A stretch of 64,000 bases of DNA from Neobacillus vireti (GTDB lineage: Bacteria; Bacillota; Bacilli; Bacillales; Cytobacillaceae), in the NCBI RefSeq assembly GCF_001026695.1, contig NZ_LDNB01000002.1:476741-540740 (forward strand). The letters are read 5' to 3'. Every line of letters begins with the position of its first letter. The stretch's first letter is position 1. The notes beneath the pieces were generated by a model. The model had not been told where the DNA came from. It saw only the letters and a program-made list of their open reading frames with translations, and made no database searches. The translations under genes were made by a program, and so were the position numbers. Shown one piece after another: positions 50,398 through 59,710 of the stretch.

Positions 50398-51678
50398 ATG
50401 GACGCTGTAAAGGAAAAGATCACAGAGTTGCAGGGGTTTAAACTCCATGTAATTGAAACGGAAAAATACAAAACGAATACATTTTTTTGGAAAATGAAAG
50501 CACCTTTGACAAAAGAAGACGTAACGAAAAGGGCTCTCCTTCCACAAGTGCTCCAGAGCAGTTCAGCCAAATATACTTCAACACCGGCACTTCGGTCCTA
50601 CCTCGATGAATTATATGGTGCGACACTTTTTGTTGATTTAGCTAAAAAAGGTGAATACCATATCATGAGTTTCACATTAGAAATTGCTAATGAGAAATTT
50701 TTAAGCGATTCAACTCCTTTATTAAAAAAGGGCTTTGAATTGCTGGCAGAAATTTTGACCAATCCAAACATTTCGGGAAATGGTTTTGATCAAGAAACAA
50801 TCGAAAAAGAAAAGCGAACACTTAAAGCGAGAATTCACTCTGTTTTTGATGATAAAATGCGCTATTCCAATGTCCGTCTTTTAGAAGAAATGTGTAAGAA
50901 TGAACCTTATGCCCTGCAGGTGAATGGAGAAGCAGCAGATGTCGATGAAATTACGCCGGAGAATTTATACGATTATTATAAAAGAGCGTTTCTAGAGGAT
51001 GAAATGGATCTTTATGTAATTGGGGATGTAAACGAGGAAGAAGTAAAAAAACTAGCGGGAGAGCTGCTGCAGTTTGAAGACCGGACACCAAAAAAAGTGG
51101 AAACACATGGAATTAACAAACGGGCGGAAGTAAACGAGATTAAAGAAGAACAGGACGTAAAACAAGGTAAATTAAATATCGGGTATCGAACAAACATTGT
51201 TTATGGTGACCCTGATTATTTTGATCTTCAGGTTTTCAATGGCATTTTCGGCGGCTTTTCACATTCTAAGCTATTCATCAATGTCCGTGAAAAAGCCAGC
51301 CTTGCCTATTATGCTGCCAGTCGTTTAGAAAGCCATAAAGGGTTAATGATGGTGATGTCAGGGATTGATTTAAAGAACTATGACCAGGCAGTTCGCATCA
51401 TTCATGAACAAATGGAAGCAATGCGAAACGGGGATTTCACTGACCAGGAAATTGCCCAGACAAAAGCTGTCATTCAAAATCAAATGCTCGAAACACTTGA
51501 TACATCAAGAGGACTGCAGGAAATTCTTTATCATAATATCATAGCAAAAACCGATATCAATCTTAAAGCGTGGCTGACTGAGATGCAGAAAACAACGAAA
51601 GAAGCCATTATGGCTGTTGCCAAAAAGATTGATCTTGATACAATCTATTTCCTAACAGGAACGGAGGCGGGAGATTGA
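50398..51678 (+). CDS. ymfF: M16-like protein YmfF without zinc motif, EF-P modification-associated
   Basis: A 426-residue peptidase-M16-fold protein. The HxxEH zinc motif is absent from the N-terminal half, whereas the C-terminal lobe keeps GIFGGFSHSKLFINVREKAS. M16 pairs of one active and one inactive subunit are common (as in mitochondrial MPP), and ymfH next door has the active motif. In B. subtilis ymfF and ymfH have been linked to the 5-aminopentanol modification of EF-P completed by YmfI. TAAGGAGGA precedes the ATG. It overlaps ymfH by one base (TGATG). Confidence 0.9.
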   Translation: MDAVKEKITELQGFKLHVIETEKYKTNTFFWKMKAPLTKEDVTKRALLPQVLQSSSAKYTSTPALRSYLDELYGATLFVDLAKKGEYHIMSFTLEIANEKFLSDSTPLLKKGFELLAEILTNPNISGNGFDQETIEKEKRTLKARIHSVFDDKMRYSNVRLLEEMCKNEPYALQVNGEAADVDEITPENLYDYYKRAFLEDEMDLYVIGDVNEEEVKKLAGELLQFEDRTPKKVETHGINKRAEVNEIKEEQDVKQGKLNIGYRTNIVYGDPDYFDLQVFNGIFGGFSHSKLFINVREKASLAYYAASRLESHKGLMMVMSGIDLKNYDQAVRIIHEQMEAMRNGDFTDQEIAQTKAVIQNQMLETLDTSRGLQEILYHNIIAKTDINLKAWLTEMQKTTKEAIMAVAKKIDLDTIYFLTGTEAGD

Positions 51679-52967
51679 TGGAGAAAATCACTTTTGACCA
51701 GGTTCAGGAAGAACTATATCATGAAAAAATGGCGAACGGGCTCAATGTTTATATTTTACCAAAGAAAGGCTTCAATAAAACGTATGCCACCTTTACCACC
51801 AAGTATGGCTCAGTTGATAATACTTTCGTTCCCTTAGGAAAAGAGGAGTATGTCAAGGTCCCTGATGGGATTGCTCATTTCCTTGAGCATAAGCTTTTTG
51901 AAAAGGAAGATGGCGATGTGTTTCAGCAGTTTAGCCGTCAAGGAGCATCCGCAAACGCATTTACATCGTTTACAAGGACTGCTTATTTGTTTTCAAGCAC
52001 GTCCGATGTTGAAAAAAACTTAGAAACATTGATTGATTTTGTCCAAGAGCCTTATTTTTCCGAAAAAACAGTGGAAAAAGAAAAAGGAATTATCGGGCAG
52101 GAAATTACAATGTATGATGATAATCCTGATTGGCGCTTATACTTTGGCCTGATTCAAAATCTATATCAACATCATCCTGTAAAAATCGATATTGCCGGCA
52201 CCATCGAATCTATATCGCATATTACAAAAGATTGGCTGTACGAGTGTTACAATACCTTCTACCATCCGAGCAATATGCTATTGTTTATTGTCGGGCCAGT
52301 TGACCCAGAACTTTACATGAATCAAGTGAGGGAAAACCAAGCAAAAAAAGAATATAAGGATATGCCTGAAATCAAGCGTCAATTTGCAGACGAGCCGCAA
52401 GGTGCGGCAGAAAAAAAACAAGTGCTGCAAATGAATGTGCAAACACCGAAATGTTTGGTTGGCATCAAAGCACTCCATGTAGACCAAACAGGCAATGAAA
52501 TGTTAAAAAACGAGCTAACAATGAATGTATTTCTTGATTTATTATTTGGGAAAAGTTCAGAACACTATAACCAGCTCTATAACGAAGGTTTGATTGATGA
52601 AACATTTGCCTATGACTATACGCAGGAACAAGGCTTTGGTTTCGCCATGATAGGCGGAGACACGAGCGAACCTGATCAACTGGCAGAAAAACTAAAAAAA
52701 ATGCTCATGGAGGCCACGAACAGCAATACTTTTTCTGCAGAGCAGTTAGAAAGAGCAAAGAGGAAAAAGATTGGCGCATTTTTGCGAGCCATTAATTCAC
52801 CTGAATATATTGCGAATCAATTTACCCGTTATGCATTTAATGAGATGAACTTATTCGATGTTGTGCCAACACTTGAAAAGATTACCCTTGATGAAGTACA
52901 AACTTTAGCTACAGAAGTTATTTCCGAGGAGCGCTTTTCCGTATGTCAGGTAATTCCAAAAAAGTAA
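51678..52967 (+). CDS. ymfH: M16 family metalloprotease YmfH, EF-P modification-associated
   Basis: A 429-residue M16 peptidase with intact zinc motif HFLEHKLFEKEDGDVF and the downstream Glu region EKEKGIIGQEITMYDDNPDW. The C-terminal lobe has LLFGKSSEHYNQLYNEGLID. The ATG at 51678 overlaps the ymfF stop and follows GGAGGCGGGAG. It probably forms a heterodimer with YmfF. Its substrate in the EF-P pathway is not known to me. Confidence 0.92.
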   Translation: MEKITFDQVQEELYHEKMANGLNVYILPKKGFNKTYATFTTKYGSVDNTFVPLGKEEYVKVPDGIAHFLEHKLFEKEDGDVFQQFSRQGASANAFTSFTRTAYLFSSTSDVEKNLETLIDFVQEPYFSEKTVEKEKGIIGQEITMYDDNPDWRLYFGLIQNLYQHHPVKIDIAGTIESISHITKDWLYECYNTFYHPSNMLLFIVGPVDPELYMNQVRENQAKKEYKDMPEIKRQFADEPQGAAEKKQVLQMNVQTPKCLVGIKALHVDQTGNEMLKNELTMNVFLDLLFGKSSEHYNQLYNEGLIDETFAYDYTQEQGFGFAMIGGDTSEPDQLAEKLKKMLMEATNSNTFSAEQLERAKRKKIGAFLRAINSPEYIANQFTRYAFNEMNLFDVVPTLEKITLDEVQTLATEVISEERFSVCQVIPKK

Positions 52968-52973
52968 CAAAGT

Positions 52974-53008
52974 GAGGAAGCGCCGTTTATTCGGCGCTTT
53001 TCCTCAGT
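52974..53008 (+). terminator. ymfH terminator
   Basis: GAGGAA-GCGCCG pairs with CGGCGC and then TTTTCCTC, giving a long stem with a T-rich 3' arm. Confidence 0.8.
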
Positions 53009-53040
53009 TTTATTTATTTATTTTGTCTTTGTTAAAGCAC

Positions 53041-53185
53041 AATGTTGATTGGAGTGGAAGGTGCGAGACTCCTGCGGGAGCAGCGGGACAGGTGAGACCC
53101 CGCAGGCGCCGCCGAGGAGGCTCACCGCCCGCCCCGCGGAAAGCGAAGCACCTGGAACGGAAATCAACATTCCTTTTGACACAGC
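53041..53185. repeat. Complete palindromic intergenic repeat, family 1
   Basis: Ends AATGTTGATT (53041-53050) and AATCAACATT (53162-53171) are inverted. The GC-rich middle has further self-complementary blocks (CTCCTGCGGG, ACCCCGCAGG, CCGAGGAGGCTCACC). The flank to ACACAGC at 53185 is shared with the copy at 1-48. It sits between the ymfH terminator and ymfI, and happens to be open in the ymfI frame. Confidence 0.9.
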
Positions 53186-53211
53186 TTTATTTTAGAGAGA
53201 GAGTGGTTTTT

Positions 53212-53934
53212 ATGAAAAAATTCGCGCTAATCACGGGAGCAAGCGGCGGAATCGGTCAAGCGGTTGCTTGTAACTTGGCAGCAAAAGGTTATCATTTATA
53301 TTTACATTATCATAAAAATGAACAAGCAATTAAAGACTTACTGGACAAGCTACAGCCCTATGGCGGAGAGTATATTCCCATCCATGCCGATTTAGGAGAC
53401 GTAAATGGATATAAGACAGTATGTTCGCAAATTTTTTCCTTGGATGCGATTATTCACTGTGGAGGAAACAGCCATTATGGACTATTAATGGATCTAAGGC
53501 AAGAAGAAGCAGAAGCTTTACTGAATGTTCATGTATTAAGTCCGCTAATGATGACAAAGGAGCTGCTTCCGAAATTATTAAATAAGGGAACAGGAAATAT
53601 TATTGTGATTACCTCTGTTTGGGGTCAAACAGGGGCTGCATGTGAGGTGGCCTATTCGGCAGCAAAAGGTGCACAGATTGCGTTTGTAAAGGCCTTGAGT
53701 AAAGAAGTAGCTTTAAACGGCATTCGGGTTAACGCAATCGCTCCTGGTGCAATTGATACAAAGATGATGGAGGGATTTACAACGGAAGAGCTCGAACGGA
53801 TTTCTTTTGAGATCCCAATGGGCAGGCTTGGGCAGCCTGAAGAAATAGCGAGAAGTGTTTACTTCTTGCTATCAGACGAGGCTTCCTATATTACGGGGCA
53901 GGTCCTTGCGATTAATGGCGGCTGGTACACATGA
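53212..53934 (+). CDS. ymfI: EF-P 5-aminopentanone reductase YmfI (SDR family)
   Basis: Short-chain dehydrogenase that in B. subtilis reduces the 5-aminopentanone group on EF-P Lys32 to 5-aminopentanol. The 240 residues have ALITGASGGIGQAVA, the NNAG-equivalent IIHCGGNSHYG (Asn retained, NAG changed), catalytic Tyr/Lys in YSAAK and GQVLAINGGWY at the end. I chose the ATG at 53212. The frame is open far upstream but only because it crosses the repeat. A GTG at 53203 is an alternative. The repeat separates it from ymfH. Confidence 0.92.
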   Translation: MKKFALITGASGGIGQAVACNLAAKGYHLYLHYHKNEQAIKDLLDKLQPYGGEYIPIHADLGDVNGYKTVCSQIFSLDAIIHCGGNSHYGLLMDLRQEEAEALLNVHVLSPLMMTKELLPKLLNKGTGNIIVITSVWGQTGAACEVAYSAAKGAQIAFVKALSKEVALNGIRVNAIAPGAIDTKMMEGFTTEELERISFEIPMGRLGQPEEIARSVYFLLSDEASYITGQVLAINGGWYT

Positions 53935-54013
53935 TAATCGTAAATATTTCATGAATAGTTTAAGCCGGTTATTCGCAAAATAACGATGTACTATTTTAAA
54001 AGGAGGTATGATG

Positions 54014-54259
54014 ATGTCTGTCTTAGATAATTGGAAGCAGTGGCAAGAATTTCTTGGTGATCGTCTTGAACACGCACAAACTGAAGGTATGAGTGAAGGT
54101 GCAATTAATAATCTTGCTTTTCAAATTGGGGATTATTTAGCAAATCAAGTGGATCCGAAAAATGAGCAGGAAAGAATTCTTTCCGACATGTGGTCAGTTG
54201 CTGACAAGACGGAACAACAGGCAATTGCGAATATTATGGTTAAACTTGTTAGAGAATAA
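54014..54259 (+). CDS. ymfJ: DUF3243 family protein YmfJ
   Basis: An 81-residue acidic protein, MSVLDNWKQWQEFLGDRLEH, with FQIGDYLANQVDPKNEQER. The third of three consecutive ATGs has the best spacing (7 bases) from AGGAGG at 54001-54006. It is conserved between ymfI and ymfK in Bacillus; the function is unknown. Confidence 0.88.
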   Translation: MSVLDNWKQWQEFLGDRLEHAQTEGMSEGAINNLAFQIGDYLANQVDPKNEQERILSDMWSVADKTEQQAIANIMVKLVRE

Positions 54260-54263
54260 TCGG

Positions 54264-54295
54264 AAAGAGAGGGGGGCATCTCCTCTCTTTTTTGT
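54264..54295 (+). terminator. ymfJ terminator
   Basis: AAAGAGAGG pairs with CCTCTCTTT, followed by a T run. Confidence 0.9.
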
Positions 54296-54445
54296 ATGGA
54301 AAATGGACTTGCGTATGGCAGCCTGGAGCTCCATATAAGTTTTATATGTTTTTCCTTTCATCTTTATACAAAATCATTTATTATTAGGTTTAGATGAGGA
54401 ATTGTGAAAAAATTGTCGAAACTTCTTTTTAGGAGGTTTTTAATT

Positions 54446-55234
54446 TTGAAAAAAGAATGGTATTTAGAATATGAAATCCAAAAGAACCGTCCAGGCCTAT
54501 TGGGAGACATTTCTTCTTTGCTGGGTATGCTTTCAATTAATATTGTCACCATCAATGGTGTTGATGAAGGAAGAAGAGGTCTGCTTATTTTAGCAAAAGA
54601 TGATGATCAAATTAAACGACTTGAGTCAATTTTACATACAATGGACACAATAAAATTAATCAAACTAAGAGAACCGAAGCTCCGTGACATACTAGCGGTC
54701 AGACACGGACGCTATATTCAAAGGGACGCCGATGATAAAAAAACTTTCCGTTTTGTAAGGGATGAACTTGGATTATTAGTAGACTTTATGGCAGAATTAT
54801 TTAAGCAGGATGGACATAAGCTAATTGGTATTCGCGGAATGCCCCGAGTTGGCAAAACAGAATCACTTGTAGCTGCAAGTGTTTGTGCAAATAAACGCTG
54901 GTTGTTTGTATCATCCACGCTTTTGAAACAAACGATTCGCAATCAACTAATTGAAGATGAGTACAATGAAAATAACCTGTTCATTCTTGATGGGATTGTC
55001 TCGACAAGGCGTGCAAACGAGCGTCACTGGCAGCTTGTCCGTGAAATTATGCGATTGCCGGCTGTTAAGGTAGTGGAGCATCCTGATATTTTCGTACAAA
55101 ACTCGGAATATACCTTGGAAGATTTTGATTACATTATCGAACTAAGGAATGACTCTGAAGAAGAGATTACATACGATATTGTTGACCAGCATAATATGTT
55201 CTCCGGATCTGATTTTGGAGATTTTGATTTTTAA
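54446..55234 (+). CDS. ymfK: DUF3388 family protein YmfK with ACT-like and P-loop regions
   Basis: A 262-residue protein of unknown function. The N-terminal 80 residues look like an ACT domain (YEIQKNRPGLLGDISSLLGM, then NIVTINGVDEGRRG). A P-loop-like GIRGMPRVGKTES lies near the middle, and FILDGIVSTRR could be the Walker B region. The start is a TTG at 54446 after AGGAGG; upstream codons overlap the ribosome site. The layout suggests a ligand-sensing ATPase, by inference. Confidence 0.85.
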   Translation: MKKEWYLEYEIQKNRPGLLGDISSLLGMLSINIVTINGVDEGRRGLLILAKDDDQIKRLESILHTMDTIKLIKLREPKLRDILAVRHGRYIQRDADDKKTFRFVRDELGLLVDFMAELFKQDGHKLIGIRGMPRVGKTESLVAASVCANKRWLFVSSTLLKQTIRNQLIEDEYNENNLFILDGIVSTRRANERHWQLVREIMRLPAVKVVEHPDIFVQNSEYTLEDFDYIIELRNDSEEEITYDIVDQHNMFSGSDFGDFDF

Positions 55235-55255
55235 TAAATTGGAAGGTGTTAACAG

Positions 55256-56176
55256 GTGACTGAATTAGGGAATCGACTAAAAGAAGCCCGAATTGCGAAA
55301 GGCTTAAGTTTGGATGACTTACAATCCATGACAAAGATTCAAAAACGTTATTTAATTGGTATTGAAGAGGGGAATTATTCAAGCATGCCCGGGAATTTTT
55401 ATGTGCGTGCCTTTATCAAGCAGTATTCCGAGGCACTGAGCCTCAATCCTGATGAAATTTTTGAAACGTATAAAAGTGAAATTCCGGCATCTTTAAATGA
55501 TGAATTGCCGCAGCAATTATCAAGAGTGAAAACACAAAAAACGATGACAGATGGAAATTCAAAAATCTTTGATATTCTTCCGAAGATCTTAATCGGTGTG
55601 TTTGTTATTGGTATATTAACTACTGTCTATTATTTTTTTTCTCACTATTCCGGCACAGATTCAAAGAGCTCGACGAATAAAAAGAATGATCCCGTTACAC
55701 TTACTACGAACGAAAAGCTAGAAAAAGGGAATGAAAAAGATAATAATAAGGAAAAACAAAGTGAAAAAGACAGCGGAAAAGACAAGGATACGACAAAACC
55801 GGAAGAAGAGAAGCCGCCTGTAGTAGAAGCACCTAAACAAGAAGTATCGGTCGTACAAAGCAGCGGCAAGAATTCAACCTATGATTTAAAAAATGCAGAC
55901 AAATTTGTTGTCAAATTGGTGTCAAAAGGCCAAACTTGGGTTAGTATTAAAAATGGGAAAGGGAAATCCTTTTTTCAAGGAACACTAAAAACGCTTGAAA
56001 CAGGCGGACCCGAGAGCCAAGCCGTAGATTTATCGGCAGAAAGCAGTGCCGTTATTAGAGTTGGAAACGCGGCTGATACTGAAATCTATGTAAATGACCA
56101 ATTGCTTGAGTATGCAGTTGCACCGACTAAAGATGTTCAGAACATTACGATTCAATATGTTCCGAAGAGCGAATAG
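55256..56176 (+). CDS. ymfM: RodZ-like helix-turn-helix membrane protein YmfM
   Basis: A 306-residue protein with an N-terminal Xre-type helix-turn-helix (ELGNRLKEARIAKGLSLDDL, MTKIQKRYLIGIEEGNYSSM), one membrane helix around residues 102-122, a long Lys/Glu/Asp-rich extracytoplasmic linker, and a C-terminal beta-rich DUF4115 domain. This is the RodZ layout; RodZ tethers MreB and helps hold rod shape. It starts with GTG after GGAAGGTGTT. It lies upstream of pgsA, as usual. Confidence 0.92.
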   Translation: MTELGNRLKEARIAKGLSLDDLQSMTKIQKRYLIGIEEGNYSSMPGNFYVRAFIKQYSEALSLNPDEIFETYKSEIPASLNDELPQQLSRVKTQKTMTDGNSKIFDILPKILIGVFVIGILTTVYYFFSHYSGTDSKSSTNKKNDPVTLTTNEKLEKGNEKDNNKEKQSEKDSGKDKDTTKPEEEKPPVVEAPKQEVSVVQSSGKNSTYDLKNADKFVVKLVSKGQTWVSIKNGKGKSFFQGTLKTLETGGPESQAVDLSAESSAVIRVGNAADTEIYVNDQLLEYAVAPTKDVQNITIQYVPKSE

Positions 56177-56227
56177 TCATCTATTGATGGCTATTTTTCG
56201 CTTTCAATAAACTTGTGGAGGAAAATT

Positions 56228-56812
56228 ATGAATATTCCAAACAAAATAACTGTATCAAGAATTCTTTTAATCCCCTTATTCTTGATCATTATGCTAGCCC
56301 CTTTTGATTGGGGACAAATGAATTTTCTTGGCGCGAATCTTCCAGTAACCCATTTTGTGGGGGCATTGATTTTTATTATCGCTTCATCAACCGACTGGAT
56401 TGATGGTCATTACGCGCGAAAGTATAATCTTGTGACCAATATGGGGAAATTTCTCGACCCGCTTGCGGACAAACTGCTAGTATCGGCAGCACTTATTGTC
56501 CTAGTGGAACTTAATGACGTTTATGCCCCTTCTTGGATCGTCATCATTATTATCAGCAGGGAATTTGCTGTAACCGGTCTGCGCTTGCTTCTTGCCGGTG
56601 AGGGTGAAGTGGTGGCCGCTAATATGCTGGGGAAAATTAAGACATGGACTCAGATAATCGCGATATCGTCCATTTTGTTACATAATTTTATTTTTGTGCT
56701 AATTCCTTTTCGCTTTGACATTGTGTCATTGTGGGTAGCATTATTTTTTACAGTATGGTCTGGCTGGGATTATTTTGCGAAAAATAGTCATATCCTAAAA
56801 AACTCGAAGTAG
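56228..56812 (+). CDS. pgsA: CDP-diacylglycerol-glycerol-3-phosphate 3-phosphatidyltransferase
   Basis: Membrane enzyme that makes phosphatidylglycerol phosphate from CDP-diacylglycerol. The 194 residues contain the full CDP-alcohol phosphotransferase motif: DWIDGHYAR, then Gly and the two Asp in GKFLDPLADK. Several hydrophobic helices are evident. The ATG at 56228 follows TGGAGG; an in-frame upstream codon only adds the ribosome site. It uses the product of CdsA, encoded at 12615. Confidence 0.96.
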   Translation: MNIPNKITVSRILLIPLFLIIMLAPFDWGQMNFLGANLPVTHFVGALIFIIASSTDWIDGHYARKYNLVTNMGKFLDPLADKLLVSAALIVLVELNDVYAPSWIVIIIISREFAVTGLRLLLAGEGEVVAANMLGKIKTWTQIIAISSILLHNFIFVLIPFRFDIVSLWVALFFTVWSGWDYFAKNSHILKNSK

Positions 56813-56834
56813 GCTTTGATGAGGAGAGATGAAT

Positions 56835-58088
56835 GTGAACGCTGAGATTATCGCCGTTGGATCGGAATTGTTACTCGGCCAAATTGTTAATACGAATGCA
56901 AGGTTCTTGTCTCAGCACTTAGCGGGGCTAGGAATTGATGTTTATTATCATACAGTCGTAGGGGATAATCCTGATCGATTAAAAGCTGCGATTGCACATG
57001 CAGAAGCGCGCTCCGAAATCATTATTTTTACTGGCGGACTCGGACCTACAAAGGATGATTTGACAAAGGAAACGATTGCACGCCACCTTGGAAAAGAACT
57101 CGTCATGGACGAAACAGCATTAGCTTCGATTGAGCTTTATTTCAAGCGGACAAACCGTGTCATGACGGAAAATAACCGAAAGCAAGCTCTTGTTCTAGAA
57201 GGTTCTCAGATTCTTGCGAATGATCATGGGATGGCACCTGGTATGGTGTTAGAAACGGGGGGGCATATTTATATGCTCCTGCCTGGCCCGCCAAAAGAAA
57301 TGGAACCAATGTTTCTTCAGTATGGAGGTCCTGCGCTTTCCTCTAAATCTGGTTCCAATGAGAAGATTGTCTCAAGAGTGCTGCGGTTTTTCGGTATTGG
57401 GGAAGCGGCACTGGAAACGGAAGTCATGGATATCATTGAAGCGCAAAGCAATCCTACAATTGCTCCGCTCGCAGGTGATGGCGAGGTAACCTTAAGGCTG
57501 ACTGCAAAACATCCTGATGAAAATATTGCGCACACTATGCTTGATGATGTGGAAAAAAAGATCAATCAGCGTGTGGGAGAATTCCTTTATGGCTATGACA
57601 ACATTTCGCTATTGCAAGAGCTGACGAAGGCGTTAAAGAAAAGAAATTTAACCGTTACAGCTGCCGAGAGTTTAACAGGCGGGCTGTTCCAGCAGGAGTT
57701 AACCGCGATTTCAGGCGCGAGTTCGGTGTTTAAGGGCGGAGTCGTTTGCTATTCAAATGAGGTTAAGCAGCATATTTTGCAGGTGAATCAAGAAACGCTA
57801 GAAAAGCATGGCGCCGTGAGTGAGCAATGCGCGAGAGAGCTTGCGGAAAATGCGGCAAGGATTTTGGCTGCGGATGTTGGAATTAGCTTTACTGGCGTAG
57901 CCGGTCCTGACGAACTAGAAGGTAAGCCAGTCGGCACTGTTTATATTGGAATTGCCGTTAAGAAAAGCCCGACAATTGTTGAAAAGATTACCCTTAGTGG
58001 GACAAGAGATGCGATCCGTAATCGAGCCGTAAAATTCGGCTGCTATTTTTTATTAAAGAACTTGAAAGAATCACAGAATGCGAAATAA
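56835..58088 (+). CDS. cinA: Competence/damage-inducible protein CinA
   Basis: The 417-residue product has an N-terminal MoCF-like domain ([37 protein letters not shown]) and a C-terminal PncC-type nicotinamide-nucleotide amidase domain ([40 protein letters not shown]). I prefer the GTG at 56835, eight bases after GAGGAG; the ATG at 56829 is only two bases from it. cinA next to recA is a conserved competence-linked pair, but a terminator overlaps the cinA stop. Confidence 0.95.
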   Translation: MNAEIIAVGSELLLGQIVNTNARFLSQHLAGLGIDVYYHTVVGDNPDRLKAAIAHAEARSEIIIFTGGLGPTKDDLTKETIARHLGKELVMDETALASIELYFKRTNRVMTENNRKQALVLEGSQILANDHGMAPGMVLETGGHIYMLLPGPPKEMEPMFLQYGGPALSSKSGSNEKIVSRVLRFFGIGEAALETEVMDIIEAQSNPTIAPLAGDGEVTLRLTAKHPDENIAHTMLDDVEKKINQRVGEFLYGYDNISLLQELTKALKKRNLTVTAAESLTGGLFQQELTAISGASSVFKGGVVCYSNEVKQHILQVNQETLEKHGAVSEQCARELAENAARILAADVGISFTGVAGPDELEGKPVGTVYIGIAVKKSPTIVEKITLSGTRDAIRNRAVKFGCYFLLKNLKESQNAK

Positions 58089-58106
58089 GCATTCTGTGAT
58101 TTTTTT
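58071..58106 (+). terminator. cinA terminator
   Basis: TCACAGAATGC and GCATTCTGTGA form a perfect 11-bp stem, followed by T7. It overlaps the end of the cinA reading frame, so translation to the stop could modulate it. Confidence 0.92.
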
Positions 58107-58227
58107 ACCTCTTTTAATTTTCAGACTAATCGAGAAAAGGAGCTTATCAGACATAAAGCCACAAGATAATGTATTTATGGAGGGTAAATTTGTCTAATAT
58201 TCCAGTATTAATTGTTTGAAATGGTGT

Positions 58228-58241
58228 CGAATAAATGTTCG
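58228..58241. promoter_or_regulatory. LexA (DinR) box of recA
   Basis: CGAATAAATGTTCG matches the Gram-positive LexA consensus CGAAC-N4-GTTCG with one change. It lies 9 bases upstream of the recA -35 element. Confidence 0.85.
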
Positions 58242-58250
58242 TGTTTTTAC

Positions 58251-58279
58251 TCGACAAATAGCTTAAAAGGGGTTATATT
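58251..58279 (+). promoter_or_regulatory. Sigma-A promoter of recA
   Basis: TCGACA and TATATT are separated by exactly 17 bases. Together with the LexA box this gives the expected SOS-inducible recA promoter. Confidence 0.75.
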
Positions 58280-58350
58280 ATTAATAGGTTTTAATTTGCT
58301 AGATTGCAGTTATTAAAATAAAATTTTTATTATAAAGGGAGGAACTATTT

Positions 58351-59391
58351 GTGAGTGACCGTAAGGCCGCCTTAGAAATGGCGTTAAAACAAATAGAAAA
58401 ACAATTTGGAAAAGGTTCCGTCATGAAGATGGGAGAGAAAACAGATACGAAGATTTCAACATCTCCCAGCGGCTCCTTAGCCCTTGATGCAGCACTAGGG
58501 GTTGGCGGGTACCCCCGTGGCAGAATAATCGAAATATATGGTCCAGAAAGCTCGGGTAAAACAACAGTTGCTTTGCATGCAATTGCTGAAGTACAAGCAA
58601 ATGGTGGACAAGCAGCGTTTATCGACGCCGAGCATGCCCTCGATCCAACATATGCGCAAAAGTTGGGTGTTAACATTGATGAGTTATTGTTATCGCAGCC
58701 TGATACCGGTGAACAAGCTCTTGAAATCGCAGAGGCACTTGTCCGAAGCGGTGCAATTGATATTATTGTAGTCGACTCAGTAGCCGCATTGGTTCCAAAA
58801 GCGGAGATTGAAGGGGAAATGGGAGATTCACACGTTGGTTTACAAGCACGCTTGATGTCTCAAGCACTTCGTAAACTATCCGGATCCATTAACAAATCGA
58901 AGACAATTGCAGTCTTTATTAACCAAATTCGCGAAAAAATTGGAATTATGTTTGGGAACCCCGAGACCACTCCTGGCGGGCGCGCGCTCAAATTCTATTC
59001 GACAGTTCGTTTAGAGGTACGCCGTGCGGAATCACTGAAACAAGGAACAGATATAGTAGGGAACAAAACCAAAATTAAAGTAGTGAAAAACAAGGTTGCA
59101 CCTCCATTCCGTACAGCTGAAGTAGATATTATGTATGGTGAAGGAATTTCTAAAGAAGGCGAGATCATTGATTTAGGCTCTGAATTAGATATCGTTCAAA
59201 AGAGTGGTTCTTGGTATTCCTATAATGATGAAAGACTTGGCCAGGGGCGTGAAAACGCAAAGTTATTCTTGAAAGAAAACCCTACTCTCCGTCAAGAAAT
59301 TCATCAAAAAATCCGTGATCATTACGGTTTAGACAGTGAAAAGGTTGTTACTGAAACAGATGATGACGATCAATTTGAGCTAATTGATTAA
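58351..59391 (+). CDS. recA: Recombinase RecA
   Basis: Strand-exchange protein and LexA co-protease activator. The 346 residues have Walker [28 protein letters not shown], the L1/L2 region ([34 protein letters not shown]) and an acidic C-terminus ([12 protein letters not shown]). It starts with GTG after AAAGGGAGGAAC. Transformation partners dprA and cinA lie in the same window. Confidence 0.98.
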   Translation: MSDRKAALEMALKQIEKQFGKGSVMKMGEKTDTKISTSPSGSLALDAALGVGGYPRGRIIEIYGPESSGKTTVALHAIAEVQANGGQAAFIDAEHALDPTYAQKLGVNIDELLLSQPDTGEQALEIAEALVRSGAIDIIVVDSVAALVPKAEIEGEMGDSHVGLQARLMSQALRKLSGSINKSKTIAVFINQIREKIGIMFGNPETTPGGRALKFYSTVRLEVRRAESLKQGTDIVGNKTKIKVVKNKVAPPFRTAEVDIMYGEGISKEGEIIDLGSELDIVQKSGSWYSYNDERLGQGRENAKLFLKENPTLRQEIHQKIRDHYGLDSEKVVTETDDDDQFELID

Positions 59392-59398
59392 TCAACTT

Positions 59399-59431
59399 AA
59401 GCAAAGCCCGAAAATTGGGTTTTGCTTTTTT
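59399..59431 (+). terminator. recA terminator
   Basis: AAGCAAAGCCC pairs with GGGTTTTGCTT (one G-T pair) and T residues follow. Confidence 0.9.
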
Positions 59432-59544
59432 GATAAAGTGAATACTCATACATTTTAATTGGTAATTATTCGAAAAAATCTAATCGAACCAATGAATTAA
59501 TAAGGTGATTCCTAAATATTTGAAAAAGCCAATGGGACTAAGCC

Positions 59545-59573
59545 TTGACAATGAATATTCCCACCTTTACAAT
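59545..59573 (+). promoter_or_regulatory. Strong sigma-A promoter of rny
   Basis: TTGACA and TACAAT are separated by exactly 17 bases, one mismatch from the full consensus. The leader would be about 130 bases. The rest of the 319-base recA-rny gap is AT-rich with no other clear feature. Confidence 0.85.
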
Positions 59574-59710
59574 TAACATGTATATTTTACATTTTTGGAA
59601 ATATTACAATTCGAAAAAGCCTTGGTGCTTGCTGTATGTTGAGTCTAAACAATGTACATGCCGACACTTAAAAAATGTAACACAAGTTCATAGCAAGAGG
59701 AGGTGTAACG

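Noticed and set aside
52972-53211. 80-codon N-terminal extension of YmfI
   Set aside because: It is translation through the palindromic repeat; the SDR fold begins at the ATG at 53212.
58117-58131. Second possible CodY site, AATTTTCAGACTAAT
   Set aside because: Only 12 of 15 positions match, and the mismatches fall in the conserved GAAAATT half.
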